DNA from: an uncultured Oscillospiraceae bacterium
GTDB taxonomy: Bacteria > Bacillota > Clostridia > Oscillospirales > Ruminococcaceae
Direction of reading: 5' to 3'
DNA length: 64,000 nt
Assembly: GCA_900542145.1 (NCBI GenBank)
Contig: UQMF01000013.1
Span: forward strand, 1-64,000
Shown here piece by piece: positions 21,622 through 29,377 of this stretch (position 1 is the first letter of the stretch; each line of letters begins with the position of its first letter). The translations under genes were made by a program, and so were the position numbers. Under the pieces are notes generated by a model. It made no database searches. It was given only the letters and a program-made list of their open reading frames with translations, and had not been told where the DNA came from.

Positions 21622-23562
21622 ATGGCAAGAACTATGGGAAACAGACGTCAGCCTGCTGACCTCAAGAGAAAGAACATGGATTTCAAGGTGCTGAAGCGCG
21701 TGCTCGGCTACATGATGAAGCGCTATAAATTCCGCTTTATCCTGGTATTGATATGTATCCTCATCACCGCAGCTACCACGCTTACCGGTATGCTGTTCAT
21801 GCAGAGCCTTATTGACGATTTCATAACGCCAATGCTAACCACGGTGAACACCGGCGGCGAGGCGAATTTCGGACCGCTGCTCGCACGCCTGTGCCTGCTT
21901 GCAGGGATCTACGTTGTGGGTATTGCGGCTTCGTTTACCTACAACCGGCTTATGATCTACATCACCCAGGGCACCATGCGCGATCTGAGAAACGACATCT
22001 TCACGCACATGGAATCCCTGCCAATAAAGTACTTTGACCAGAACGCACACGGCGATATCATGTCTATCTACACAAACGATGTTGATACGCTGCGTCAGCT
22101 TATCAGCCAGAGTATTCCGCAGATGGTGAACTCCGGCGTTACGCTGATAATCACTTTCATCAGCATGATCGCGCTGAATATTCCGCTGACGATACTCACA
22201 GTACTGATGGTCGGCGTTATGATGTTTGCTGCCGCAAAGATCGGCGGAAAATCCTCCAGGTACTTCGGCGCCCAGCAGAAGGATCTTGGTATCGTGAACG
22301 GATACATTGAGGAAATGATGGATGGTCAGAAAGTAGTCAAGGTATTCAATCACGAGGAAAAGAACCTTGAGGGATTCCGCAGGGTCAACGATCAGCTTAG
22401 AGATTCCGCTAACAATGCGAACAAGTTCGCGAATATCCTCATGCCTGTCAGCGCAAACCTCGGCAACATCAGCTACGTTCTCTGCGCAGCTGTCGGTGCC
22501 GTGCTTTCCCTGGTGCTCGGTGCAGAAAACACCGGACTGACAATTGGTACTCTGGTAGCATTTCTGACACTGAACAAGAGCTTTTCTCAGCCGGTTATCC
22601 AGGTCAGCCAGCAGCTGAATGCAGTCGTAATGGCTATGGCAGGCGCAAAGCGTGTATTTGCCCTGCTTGACACTAAATCAGAAACGGACGATGGGTACGT
22701 TGAACTTGTCAACGCAAATATCTCCGCAGACGGAACCATCACCGAAAGCAAGGAGCGCACAGGGGTATGGGCGTGGAAACACCCACACACTGCGGACGGT
22801 TCCGTAAGCTACCGCAGGCTGGAGGGCAGCGTTGTGTTCGACGGCGTGGATTTCGGCTATGACGAGAAGAAGATGGTGCTGCATGACATCAAGCTCCATG
22901 CCGAGCCGGGTCAGAAAATCGCTTTCGTAGGTTCAACCGGTGCTGGAAAGACCACCATCACGAACCTTATCAACCGCTTCTACGATATCCAGGACGGAAA
23001 AATACGCTACGACGATATCAATATCAACAAAATAAAGAAGGCGGACCTCCGCCGTTCGCTGGGACTTGTGCTCCAGGACACCCACCTGTTCACCGGAACA
23101 GTAATGGACAATATCCGCTACGGACGCCTTGATGCCACCGACGAGGAGTGTATCGCCGCAGCAAAGCTCGCAAATGCACACAGCTTTGTAAAGCGACTCC
23201 CGGACGGTTACAGCACTATGCTGACCGGCGACGGCGCGAACCTGTCCCAGGGACAGCGCCAGCTGCTTGCGATAGCGAGAGCGGCGGTCGCCGATCCGCC
23301 CGTGCTGATACTTGACGAGGCAACTTCCTCCATCGATACCAGAACGGAACGCCTTGTACAGGACGGAATGGACAAGCTGATGAGCGGAAGGACTACGTTC
23401 GTCATAGCCCACAGACTTTCCACCGTGCGCAACTCCGATTGTATCATGGTACTGGAACAGGGCAGAATAATCGAGCGCGGTAACCACGACAAGCTTATTG
23501 AAGAGCAGGGACGTTACTACCAGCTCTACACCGGCAAGCCTGCAAAGAAAGCAGCCGAGTGA
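21622..23562 (+). CDS. Heterodimeric ABC exporter, catalytically competent subunit
   Basis: A 646-aa half-transporter with six membrane helices in about residues 30-340. The ATPase domain starts near 400: Walker A GSTGAGKTTI, signature LSQGQRQL, Walker B LILDEATSSID with the canonical Glu. A linker of about 50 residues rich in Trp, His and Thr (GVWAWKHPHTADG) precedes the ATPase domain and is longer than usual. AAGGAGG lies before the ATG. Together with the upstream subunit it forms one exporter of the BmrCD/TM287-288 class. A terminator follows the stop. Confidence 0.93.
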   Translation: MARTMGNRRQPADLKRKNMDFKVLKRVLGYMMKRYKFRFILVLICILITAATTLTGMLFMQSLIDDFITPMLTTVNTGGEANFGPLLARLCLLAGIYVVGIAASFTYNRLMIYITQGTMRDLRNDIFTHMESLPIKYFDQNAHGDIMSIYTNDVDTLRQLISQSIPQMVNSGVTLIITFISMIALNIPLTILTVLMVGVMMFAAAKIGGKSSRYFGAQQKDLGIVNGYIEEMMDGQKVVKVFNHEEKNLEGFRRVNDQLRDSANNANKFANILMPVSANLGNISYVLCAAVGAVLSLVLGAENTGLTIGTLVAFLTLNKSFSQPVIQVSQQLNAVVMAMAGAKRVFALLDTKSETDDGYVELVNANISADGTITESKERTGVWAWKHPHTADGSVSYRRLEGSVVFDGVDFGYDEKKMVLHDIKLHAEPGQKIAFVGSTGAGKTTITNLINRFYDIQDGKIRYDDININKIKKADLRRSLGLVLQDTHLFTGTVMDNIRYGRLDATDEECIAAAKLANAHSFVKRLPDGYSTMLTGDGANLSQGQRQLLAIARAAVADPPVLILDEATSSIDTRTERLVQDGMDKLMSGRTTFVIAHRLSTVRNSDCIMVLEQGRIIERGNHDKLIEEQGRYYQLYTGKPAKKAAE

Positions 23563-23578
23563 TAATTCCACAGAAATA

Positions 23579-23609
23579 CCCCGTGTCAGCCGGCACGGGG
23601 TTATTCTTA
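23579..23609 (+). terminator. Terminator of the ABC exporter operon
   Basis: CCCCGTG/CACGGGG 7-bp stem with an 8-nt loop followed by TTATTCTTAT, 17 bp past the stop codon. Confidence 0.8.
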
Positions 23610-23619
23610 TACAAACGCA

Positions 23620-23653
23620 AAAACGGTGAACTCATCTCTGAGTCCACCGTTTT
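23620..23653 (-). terminator. Terminator of the surface-protein gene
   Basis: On the minus strand AAAACGGTG-ACTCA pairs with TGAGT-CACCGTTTT (one mismatch, 4-nt loop) and runs into further T residues. It lies 8 bp past the surface-protein stop and meets the exporter terminator tail to tail. Confidence 0.85.
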
Positions 23654-23660
23654 GTCGTAT

Positions 23661-26360
23661 TTACTTCTTGCGCTTCTTGGAAGCTACTGCAAGCGCGACA
23701 GCCGCTCCGGCTGCTGCGATTCCAGCTCCTACAGGACCTTCAACGCCCATGTTCGGATTCTCTCCCATGGGTACGCCGATGTCCTCAATGATCGTGTCAT
23801 CGTGGATAGGATTGTTCGGATCGTAATCTACCGGGATCTCACCCAGCGGAACATCGTCCGGCAGGAACTCTATCTCCTCGGGATCAGCGTCATCAACATC
23901 GCTGTCGGTGTCCGCTTCCTCAGAATCATCATAAGTAGGTTCTACATCGTCCGCAGGCTCATCGGGATCATCAGGATCCTCAGCTTCGCCGGATTCTTCC
24001 GGCTTCTTCGGCGTCACAGGTGTGACGGGCTTCTCGGGATTTTCCGGAGATTCAGGACTCTCAGGCTTTATAGGCTTCTCGGGAGTTTCGGGAGATTCCG
24101 GACTCTCGGGCTTTGCAGGCTTCTCGGGAGTTTCGGGAGATTCCGGACTCTCGGGCTTTACAGGCTTCTCGGGAGTTACCGGAGTTGTAGGCTCATCAGG
24201 AGTTACCGGAGTTGTAGGTCTGGACGGTCTTCCAGGAGTGATCGGCTTAACCGGCTCGTCTGGAGTTACAGGCTTGTCTGGATCGTCCGGAGTTACGGGC
24301 TTATCGGGTTCGTCCGGAGTTACCGGCTTATCGGGTTCGTCCGGAGTTACCGGCTTATCGGGTTCGTCCGGAGTTACAGGCTTGTCGGGATCGTCCGGAG
24401 TTACGGGCTTATCGGGTTCGTCCGGGGTTACGGGCTTATCCGGTTCGTCCGGAGTTACCGGCTTATCGGGTTCGTCCGGGGTTACCGGCTTATCCGGTTC
24501 GTCCGGGGTTACCGGCTTATCTGAATCATCCGGGTGAGGAGGATTTACAGGAGTATCAGGAACTGAAGGCTCGTCTGTTTCCTCAGTTGTTTCTTCGGTT
24601 GTTTCTTCAGAAGATTCATCTGTTGTCGGAACGACAGGTTCGTCGGTCGTAGCTACGTCGGGCTCGTCAGTCGTGGGTACGTCCGGTTCGTCAGTCGTAG
24701 GTACGTCCGGTTCGTCGGTTGTAGGTACGTCCGGTTCGTCGGTTGTGGGTACGTCCGGCTCATCTGTCGTGGGTACGTCGGGCTCGTCGGTCGTGGGTAC
24801 GTCCGGTTCATCGGTTGTAGGTACGTCCGGTTCATCGGTTGTAGGTACGTCCGGTTCGTCGGTCGTAGGTACGTCCGGCTCGTCGGTTGTAGGTACGTCC
24901 GGCTCATCGGTTGTGGGTACGTCCGGCTCATCTGTTGTGGGTACGTCGGGCTCGTCTGTCGTGGGTACGTCCGGTTCGTCGGTTGTGGGTACATCGGGCT
25001 CGTCTGTTGTGGGTACGTCGGGCTCGTCAGTTGTAGGTACGTCGGGCTCGTCTGTTGTAGGTACATCGGGCTCGTCGGTCGTAGGTACATCGGGTTCGTC
25101 GGTCGTGGGTACGTCCGGTTCATCGGTTGTAGGTACGTCCGGTTCGTCGGTCGTTTCCTCAGTGGACTTCTCCTCGGTAGACTCCTCCGAAGATTCCTCA
25201 GAGGACTCCTCAGTAGAAGGATCCTCGTCAGGCTCAGGATATGAGGGGCGCGTTACCTGATGTATTTCGTTGTTCTGATCAAATACCTGGCAAATAAGAG
25301 CGCCGTTAACGTGTCCCTTATCAGTAGTCACAGTAGCAGCAGGCGCAACAACGATTCCGCCCGCCGGAGCACTCAGATTGCCATCGTAATCGCCGAAATT
25401 CCACACAACATTCGCGCAGCCCTTGTTGAAGGTAGTGCCATTTATGTTGCCGAGATTGAAGTACTTGCCGTCAAATCCGGCGGTATCAACGTTGATGATA
25501 ACGCTTACGCCGTTATTCTGAGTGAGCACTTTTACAAGCGCATTCTCGTAATCCTGCTTGTATGCGACATCGTTGGCGTCAGCGGTGATGATCAATGTTT
25601 CGCCGGGCTGTACGGTGCCGTCGGAAATATTCTGGTATGCACTCTCAAGCGCAGCGCGGAAGCTGGTCGTGCCCTTGACTCCGCCAACGTCCTTAATAAG
25701 CTTGGAGCCGGAATCAACAAGCTTATCCAGCGTTCCTTCAATATTGAACTGGGTTTCTCCCGGCTCAGGGGTGCGGATAGTCACATTGGACGCCTTTACA
25801 TTCAGCAGTTCGTAGTGAACGCCGTTGGTGTTGAAGCCGACTCTGTTTCCGTTGTCGGTATCCTCTCGCTCAAAGCCGAAGTTCAGGACCACCTCAACTT
25901 CAGCGTCAGCCGGAATGCTCGCCATATCCAGCCGCTGGGCACTGGTAGGAGCAGCGCCGAGATACACGATGTACTTTCCTGTGCCTATAGAGTTGTGTCT
26001 TACTATATTGGTATACTGAAGATTGAACTCGTTGATACTCTCAACAGCCGCATTACATTCAAGGTGGTTAGTGGTTGTGGTAACCGCAAACAGACCGAAA
26101 TCATTCACCTTATTCAGCAGTGAATAGTAATCCTCGACCTTCTCAGACCTGTTCTGAAGCTTGTAAACATTCTCAGCCAGTGCCTTATAAACAACGTCAT
26201 CGCCGGTATGCTCACTGTCGAACATAGTATTACCGCCGAGATCGCCGGGAGTTTCCTCAGCCGCGGAAAGGACTGAAGCCGCGTTAGAGGCAAGCAGCGA
26301 CGCAGCAAAAGCAACCACCGCTGCGGACTTTTTACTCCATCTGCGCTTCTTTTCGCTCAT
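23661..26360 (-). CDS. Repeat-rich surface protein with choice-of-anchor-A-like domain and variant sorting signal
   Basis: An 899-aa secreted protein. A Lys/Arg-rich start and a hydrophobic stretch give a signal peptide (likely cut after VLSAA, about residue 34). Residues about 55-365 form a beta-rich domain ending in NVVWNFGDYDG...APAATVT...GHVNGALICQVF, which matches choice-of-anchor-A domains. Then come a Ser/Glu/Thr spacer, about 21 copies of DEPDVPTT, eleven of VTPDEPDKP, and three longer ESPESPE repeats, all as an extended stalk. After an acidic stretch the C-terminus reads ENPNMGV, a hydrophobic segment and KKRKK. This is built like a sortase signal, but the expected Thr of NPxTG is Met. 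AGGAGG precedes the ATG; promoter and leader are separate entries. Likely a cell-wall or membrane-held adhesin. Confidence 0.85.
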   Translation of the reverse strand: MSEKKRRWSKKSAAVVAFAASLLASNAASVLSAAEETPGDLGGNTMFDSEHTGDDVVYKALAENVYKLQNRSEKVEDYYSLLNKVNDFGLFAVTTTTNHLECNAAVESINEFNLQYTNIVRHNSIGTGKYIVYLGAAPTSAQRLDMASIPADAEVEVVLNFGFEREDTDNGNRVGFNTNGVHYELLNVKASNVTIRTPEPGETQFNIEGTLDKLVDSGSKLIKDVGGVKGTTSFRAALESAYQNISDGTVQPGETLIITADANDVAYKQDYENALVKVLTQNNGVSVIINVDTAGFDGKYFNLGNINGTTFNKGCANVVWNFGDYDGNLSAPAGGIVVAPAATVTTDKGHVNGALICQVFDQNNEIHQVTRPSYPEPDEDPSTEESSEESSEESTEEKSTEETTDEPDVPTTDEPDVPTTDEPDVPTTDEPDVPTTDEPDVPTTDEPDVPTTDEPDVPTTDEPDVPTTDEPDVPTTDEPDVPTTDEPDVPTTDEPDVPTTDEPDVPTTDEPDVPTTDEPDVPTTDEPDVPTTDEPDVPTTDEPDVPTTDEPDVPTTDEPDVPTTDEPDVATTDEPVVPTTDESSEETTEETTEETDEPSVPDTPVNPPHPDDSDKPVTPDEPDKPVTPDEPDKPVTPDEPDKPVTPDEPDKPVTPDDPDKPVTPDEPDKPVTPDEPDKPVTPDEPDKPVTPDDPDKPVTPDEPVKPITPGRPSRPTTPVTPDEPTTPVTPEKPVKPESPESPETPEKPAKPESPESPETPEKPIKPESPESPENPEKPVTPVTPKKPEESGEAEDPDDPDEPADDVEPTYDDSEEADTDSDVDDADPEEIEFLPDDVPLGEIPVDYDPNNPIHDDTIIEDIGVPMGENPNMGVEGPVGAGIAAAGAAVALAVASKKRKK
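24030..24175 (-). repeat. 45-bp tandem repeats (ESPESPE units)
   Basis: Three imperfect 45-bp copies encoding PEKPxKPESPESPET. They form the C-terminal part of the stalk of the surface protein. Confidence 0.8.
24243..24532 (-). repeat. 27-bp tandem repeats (VTPDEPDKP units)
   Basis: Eleven copies of a 27-bp unit encoding VTPD(E/D)PDKP, the last one diverged. The DNA copies differ at third positions (for example ggttcg/ggatcg), so the array is old but homogenised in protein. Confidence 0.9.
24650..25154 (-). repeat. 24-bp tandem repeats (DEPDVPTT units)
   Basis: About 21 units of 24 bp encoding DEPDVPTT. Synonymous differences are scattered in a mosaic among copies, which suggests repeated duplication and unequal exchange. 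Because units are multiples of three, copy-number change would alter stalk length without breaking the frame. Confidence 0.92.
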
Positions 26361-26390
26361 GAATAATTACCTCCTGATGTTACTACATTA

Positions 26391-26432
26391 GGTTTTATCG
26401 GGACTCCACGCCCAAAAGGGTACAGCTATCCC
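26391..26432 (-). ncRNA. Structured 5' leader of the surface-protein mRNA
   Basis: Read on the minus strand, the leader has two GGG runs and two CCC runs that can pair in several exclusive ways: GGGATAGCTGTACCC, ACCCTTTTGGGC and GGGCGTGGAGTCCC. It lies between the promoter and the ribosome site. I do not recognise a known riboswitch class; it may be a small translation-control element. Confidence 0.4.
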
Positions 26433-26446
26433 TTATTATTTACTTC

Positions 26447-26475
26447 ATTATACACCGCGTATGACATTTTGTCAA
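26447..26475 (-). promoter_or_regulatory. Perfect sigma-A promoter of the surface-protein gene
   Basis: TTGACA, 17-bp spacer, TATAAT on the minus strand, giving an mRNA leader of about 80 nt. So this gene can be expressed independently of the pilus operon upstream. Confidence 0.85.
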
Positions 26476-26598
26476 TATCCTACGCAATAATTTAGCATAT
26501 TAACCGTAAACAGACAACATAACGATAACGGTTATCGTATTATACAGAGCCATTTGTTGGCGGTTAATATTCCATATTTGCATGATGTTATCAGAATA

Positions 26599-27651
26599 TC
26601 ACATGATACGCTTTGCCATTATCTCAGGATTGTACGCATGCTCTACGGCTGTACGGGCAGTTATCCTGCCCTGGCGGTAGAGGTCCGCAATGCAGCTGTC
26701 CATGGTCTGCATTCCGTCGGAGGACTGCAAAATCGTGTCAATCTGGTGGGTCTTCTGGTCGCGGATAAGCGTACGCACCGCGTTGTTCATCGTCATTATC
26801 TCAAAGGCAGGGATAAGTCCTCCGTCCACCGACGGAAGCAGCTGCTGGCACACCACGGCATTCAGCACCATGGAAAGCTGCACGCGGATCTGGTGCTGCT
26901 GATTTATCGGGAATACGTCGATAATACGGTCAATTGTATTCGCAGCCCCAAGCGTATGCAACGTAGAAAGCACAAGCTGTCCTGTTTCTGCCGCAGTCAT
27001 GGCAACGCTGATCGTTTCGTGATCTCTCATCTCGCCCAGCAGGATAACGTCCGGGGACTGACGCAGCGCAGCCCGGAGCGCGTCTATGTAGCTGTCCGTG
27101 TCAATGCTGATCTCGCGCTGGCTGACAATGCACCTGTTGTGCCTGTGCAGGAATTCGATGGGGTCCTCTATCGTGATTATATGACCGTCCCGGGTATTGT
27201 TTATCCGGTCGATTATGCAGGACAGCGTTGTGGATTTACCACTGCTCGCCACGCCGGTTATCAGCACGATACCGCTTCTGCTCTCGCTCAGCTGCATTAC
27301 CTGCTCGGGAATTCCCAGCTTCACCGGGTCGGGAAGCTCAAACGGAACGTACCTCAGCACCGCCGACCAGGAACTCCGCTGCTTGTAGATGTTCGCGCGG
27401 AACCGCCCTACTCCTGCCACCGACAGGGAGAAATCCTTCTCGCGCTCGGGAATGCTGTCCTCGGTGACGTTGAATTTCGCCAGCCGGAATATCTGCACCA
27501 CCAGCGCTTTAGTATCATCGGGACTGAGGGGAGTTTCCCCCATTCGGTACAGCTTTCCCTCCGCCTTGTAGCTAAGTACCGCTCCGGAAACGATGAAAAT
27601 ATCCGCAGCGTGTTCCGCCGCTGCCTTTGTCAGAATCTCAAGAATATCCAT
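26599..27651 (-). CDS. pilT: PilT-type type IV pilus ATPase
   Basis: A 350-aa hexameric secretion ATPase of the PilT class, which normally powers pilus retraction. Walker A is GVASSGKSTT, the Asp box IITIEDPIEF, Walker B DVILLGEMRD, and the His box STLHTLGAANTIDRI. The PilT-type AIRNLIR element is present as NNAVRTLIRDQKTHQI. GAAAGG precedes the ATG. It is the last gene of the pilus set and lies 41 bp after the TadG/PilX-like gene. No PilB-type assembly ATPase is in the window, so either PilB lies elsewhere or this PilT-like protein does both jobs, as proposed for some minimal systems. Confidence 0.9.
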   Translation of the reverse strand: MDILEILTKAAAEHAADIFIVSGAVLSYKAEGKLYRMGETPLSPDDTKALVVQIFRLAKFNVTEDSIPEREKDFSLSVAGVGRFRANIYKQRSSWSAVLRYVPFELPDPVKLGIPEQVMQLSESRSGIVLITGVASSGKSTTLSCIIDRINNTRDGHIITIEDPIEFLHRHNRCIVSQREISIDTDSYIDALRAALRQSPDVILLGEMRDHETISVAMTAAETGQLVLSTLHTLGAANTIDRIIDVFPINQQHQIRVQLSMVLNAVVCQQLLPSVDGGLIPAFEIMTMNNAVRTLIRDQKTHQIDTILQSSDGMQTMDSCIADLYRQGRITARTAVEHAYNPEIMAKRIM

Positions 27652-27692
27652 AATATACCTTTCAGACTTTTATCCGCCGGTTTCCCGGAGTA

Positions 27693-28184
27693 CTATACCA
27701 GCTCGCTGCCGTCCCATACCGCAGGACCGCTCTCTTCCGTGCTGTCCCGGGTAACGCTGCGCCATTCCAGCACATCGTACCTGCCGTTGTTGCTGCTATC
27801 CGCATGGAACTCCACGCTCACCGCCAGATACTGACGGTCGTTTATCCTGACGGAGTAATCCGCCCGGACCCCTCCGGGCACCATCGCCGTGGACACGCCC
27901 TCTATCTCCGCTGCCGCAGTCATGAAGCCCTCCTCAAAGGAGAAGCCCTCCGCCGCCTGCACTGCTGCAAGATCCAGCCGTGCCAGGGTGGATTTCGCCG
28001 CCGCGTCCGCGTCGTAGTAGTCCTGCGTGAATATCTCGCTGCGGCTGCTGACCCTGTCGTTGGAATACACCGCCTGGAAGCTCAGCACTGCAAGTATCGT
28101 CAGGCAGATCACCGTGAATATCAGCATGATCGAAATGTATCCCACGCCCACCGTGCTGCCGAAAAATCGCTTCTTCTTATTCAA
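27693..28184 (-). CDS. Pilus-associated single-pass membrane protein
   Basis: A 163-aa protein with an N-terminal membrane segment (GYISIMLIFTVICLTILAVLSFQ region, residues about 14-37) and an extracellular alpha/beta part. The first codon I choose is TTG at 28184, behind GGGAGGTG; it overlaps the previous stop by 8 bp. An ATG at 28253 would overlap the previous gene by 77 bp without a site. The shape resembles PilX/minor pseudopilins, but the cleavage motif (G-F with Glu at +5) is not clear. Product function: minor pilin-like, inferred from the operon. Confidence 0.6.
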   Translation of the reverse strand: MNKKKRFFGSTVGVGYISIMLIFTVICLTILAVLSFQAVYSNDRVSSRSEIFTQDYYDADAAAKSTLARLDLAAVQAAEGFSFEEGFMTAAAEIEGVSTAMVPGGVRADYSVRINDRQYLAVSVEFHADSSNNGRYDVLEWRSVTRDSTEESGPAVWDGSELV

Positions 28185-28614
28185 CTGCGGCACCTCCCTG
28201 CGGAATATACGCGCCGCACTCCAGCGCGTAAACCTCCTCGCCGGAGTATTCAAACCGAATGCTCAGCGTGGAGTAAGTACCGGCGGCGGAATCCTCGCGC
28301 TCCTCGGAAAGGGTCAGCGTGATCTCGCCGTCCTGCTCCGGCAGCATGTCGGAATCCAGCGAAACGCTGTCCCCGGCGATATTCTCGCCGAAAACCAGCC
28401 GGAGCGCAGTCTCGGTATCGCCGCTGACGGAGTATGCCTCCGCGATGGACTGCGCGCACAGCGCCGCGTTCACCCTCCGCCGGGATTTGCGCTCCAGCCC
28501 GTCCGCCGCCGCAAACACCCTTATGATAACGGCGAAGGATATCACGAAGAACAGCAGCGCCAGAGTCATCTCCGCAAACAGCAGGTTATTGCTCTTCCTG
28601 TTCAGTCTTAACAC
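28177..28614 (-). CDS. Minor pseudopilin-like protein
   Basis: A 145-aa protein with an N-terminal membrane helix (FAEMTLALLFFVISFAVIIRVF, about 13-34) followed by a mainly beta domain. The Glu after F/A resembles the pilin pattern (Glu about five residues into the helix), but no Gly precedes the cut site. The start codon is GTG at 28614, overlapping the preceding stop; the purine-rich GGGGAG sits almost directly in front, so translation probably follows re-initiation. Role inferred from the pilC-pilT context. Confidence 0.6.
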   Translation of the reverse strand: MLRLNRKSNNLLFAEMTLALLFFVISFAVIIRVFAAADGLERKSRRRVNAALCAQSIAEAYSVSGDTETALRLVFGENIAGDSVSLDSDMLPEQDGEITLTLSEEREDSAAGTYSTLSIRFEYSGEEVYALECGAYIPQGGAAVE

Positions 28615-29057
28615 CCTCCCCGTACCAGCACGGTGGAGGTCTGCTCCCCTGCCGTTACCGTGATCTCGTATAATCCGTCGCGCTCCGTAATGCTCAGGCT
28701 GTCCGCACTGGAGATCCTGTCGCCGTCCCGGGCGGTTATTTCCTCGCCGACGGGAGTGTATTTCTCATACAGCTCCCCATCATCGCACCAGATCAGGCTC
28801 ACCAGCCCGTCGGATTCCACCGCCGCGCCGCCGTTGTCCATAAGCGTGATCCTCTCCGCCGATCGAAACTTGTTGGCGACGTATTTTATGGACGCCGCCG
28901 ACCCGAAGGACTGCTGATATCCCGTCTTTATTCTGCCGTAGGTGTCAGCAGCCACCGCGACCGCCAGCAGCATGCAGACCGCGAATAGTACGAAAAGCAG
29001 CATGCTGCTCACCGCCGAAGCCGTATCGGCAAATGATCTGTCACTGCGATATTTCAT
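28608..29057 (-). CDS. DUF4860-like pilus-locus membrane protein
   Basis: A 149-aa protein with one N-terminal membrane segment (AVSSMLLFVLFAVCMLLAVAVAADTYGRI, in part) and a beta-rich outer domain (LYEKYTPVGEEITA, ITVTAGEQTSTVLV). The layout fits the DUF4860 group found in Clostridial pilus loci (family guess). The start at 29057 has GGGAG before it; an in-frame ATG at 29144 lies inside the preceding gene. The next gene overlaps its stop. Confidence 0.6.
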   Translation of the reverse strand: MKYRSDRSFADTASAVSSMLLFVLFAVCMLLAVAVAADTYGRIKTGYQQSFGSAASIKYVANKFRSAERITLMDNGGAAVESDGLVSLIWCDDGELYEKYTPVGEEITARDGDRISSADSLSITERDGLYEITVTAGEQTSTVLVRGGC

Positions 29058-29058
29058 A

Positions 29059-29373
29059 TCAGTTCTCCCTCTGAATGACCGTGACTGTCGGGCGCACATT
29101 AGAAGCGAAGCGCTCATAATGCACCAGATAGCGGCTCTCGTCAAACACCACGCCGTAGCTCTGCGTGAGATATTCCAGGCTGTCCGGATAGGCTCCCTCG
29201 GCGGCGTAGCAGAGCGTTATTCCATTTTCCACAGACTGCTTCACCTGCGCCAGCCGCTCCTCATCAGAAGCGTGGGAGGCATTCCCCAGGGCGAGGACCA
29301 GCCACAAGATCATCACCGCGAACAGCACTATGCCAAGCGCCGCAGGCAGCGCCCTGAAATTCAGATTCTTCAT
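29059..29373 (-). CDS. Small pseudopilin-like protein
   Basis: A 104-aa protein with a positively charged start, one membrane helix (LPAALGIVLFAVMILWLVLALG, residues about 9-30) and a short soluble part with a pilin-like pattern: SVENGITLCYAAEGAYPDSLEYL resembles the AVxxCYAxEGxYPxSL segment of major pseudopilins. It lacks a clear prepilin cleavage site. It starts 4 bp after the pilC stop, within the pilus operon. Confidence 0.65.
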   Translation of the reverse strand: MKNLNFRALPAALGIVLFAVMILWLVLALGNASHASDEERLAQVKQSVENGITLCYAAEGAYPDSLEYLTQSYGVVFDESRYLVHYERFASNVRPTVTVIQREN

Positions 29374-29377
29374 GATA

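Noticed and set aside
24022..24537. Long plus-strand open frames rich in GFSG or GSSGVTGLSG
   Set aside because: They are the complement of the repeat region of the minus-strand surface protein and have no ribosome site.
24650..25154. Could the direct repeats be a CRISPR array?
   Set aside because: The 24-bp units are contiguous with no spacers, code for protein and have no cas genes nearby.
24673..25260. Plus-strand frame made of GTSGSSVV repeats and its minus-strand shadow
   Set aside because: The 24-bp unit is a multiple of three and keeps all frames open; only the frame with signal peptide and ribosome site is real.
26610..27834. Plus-strand 426-aa frame opposite pilT
   Set aside because: Shadow frame of a recognised ATPase gene.
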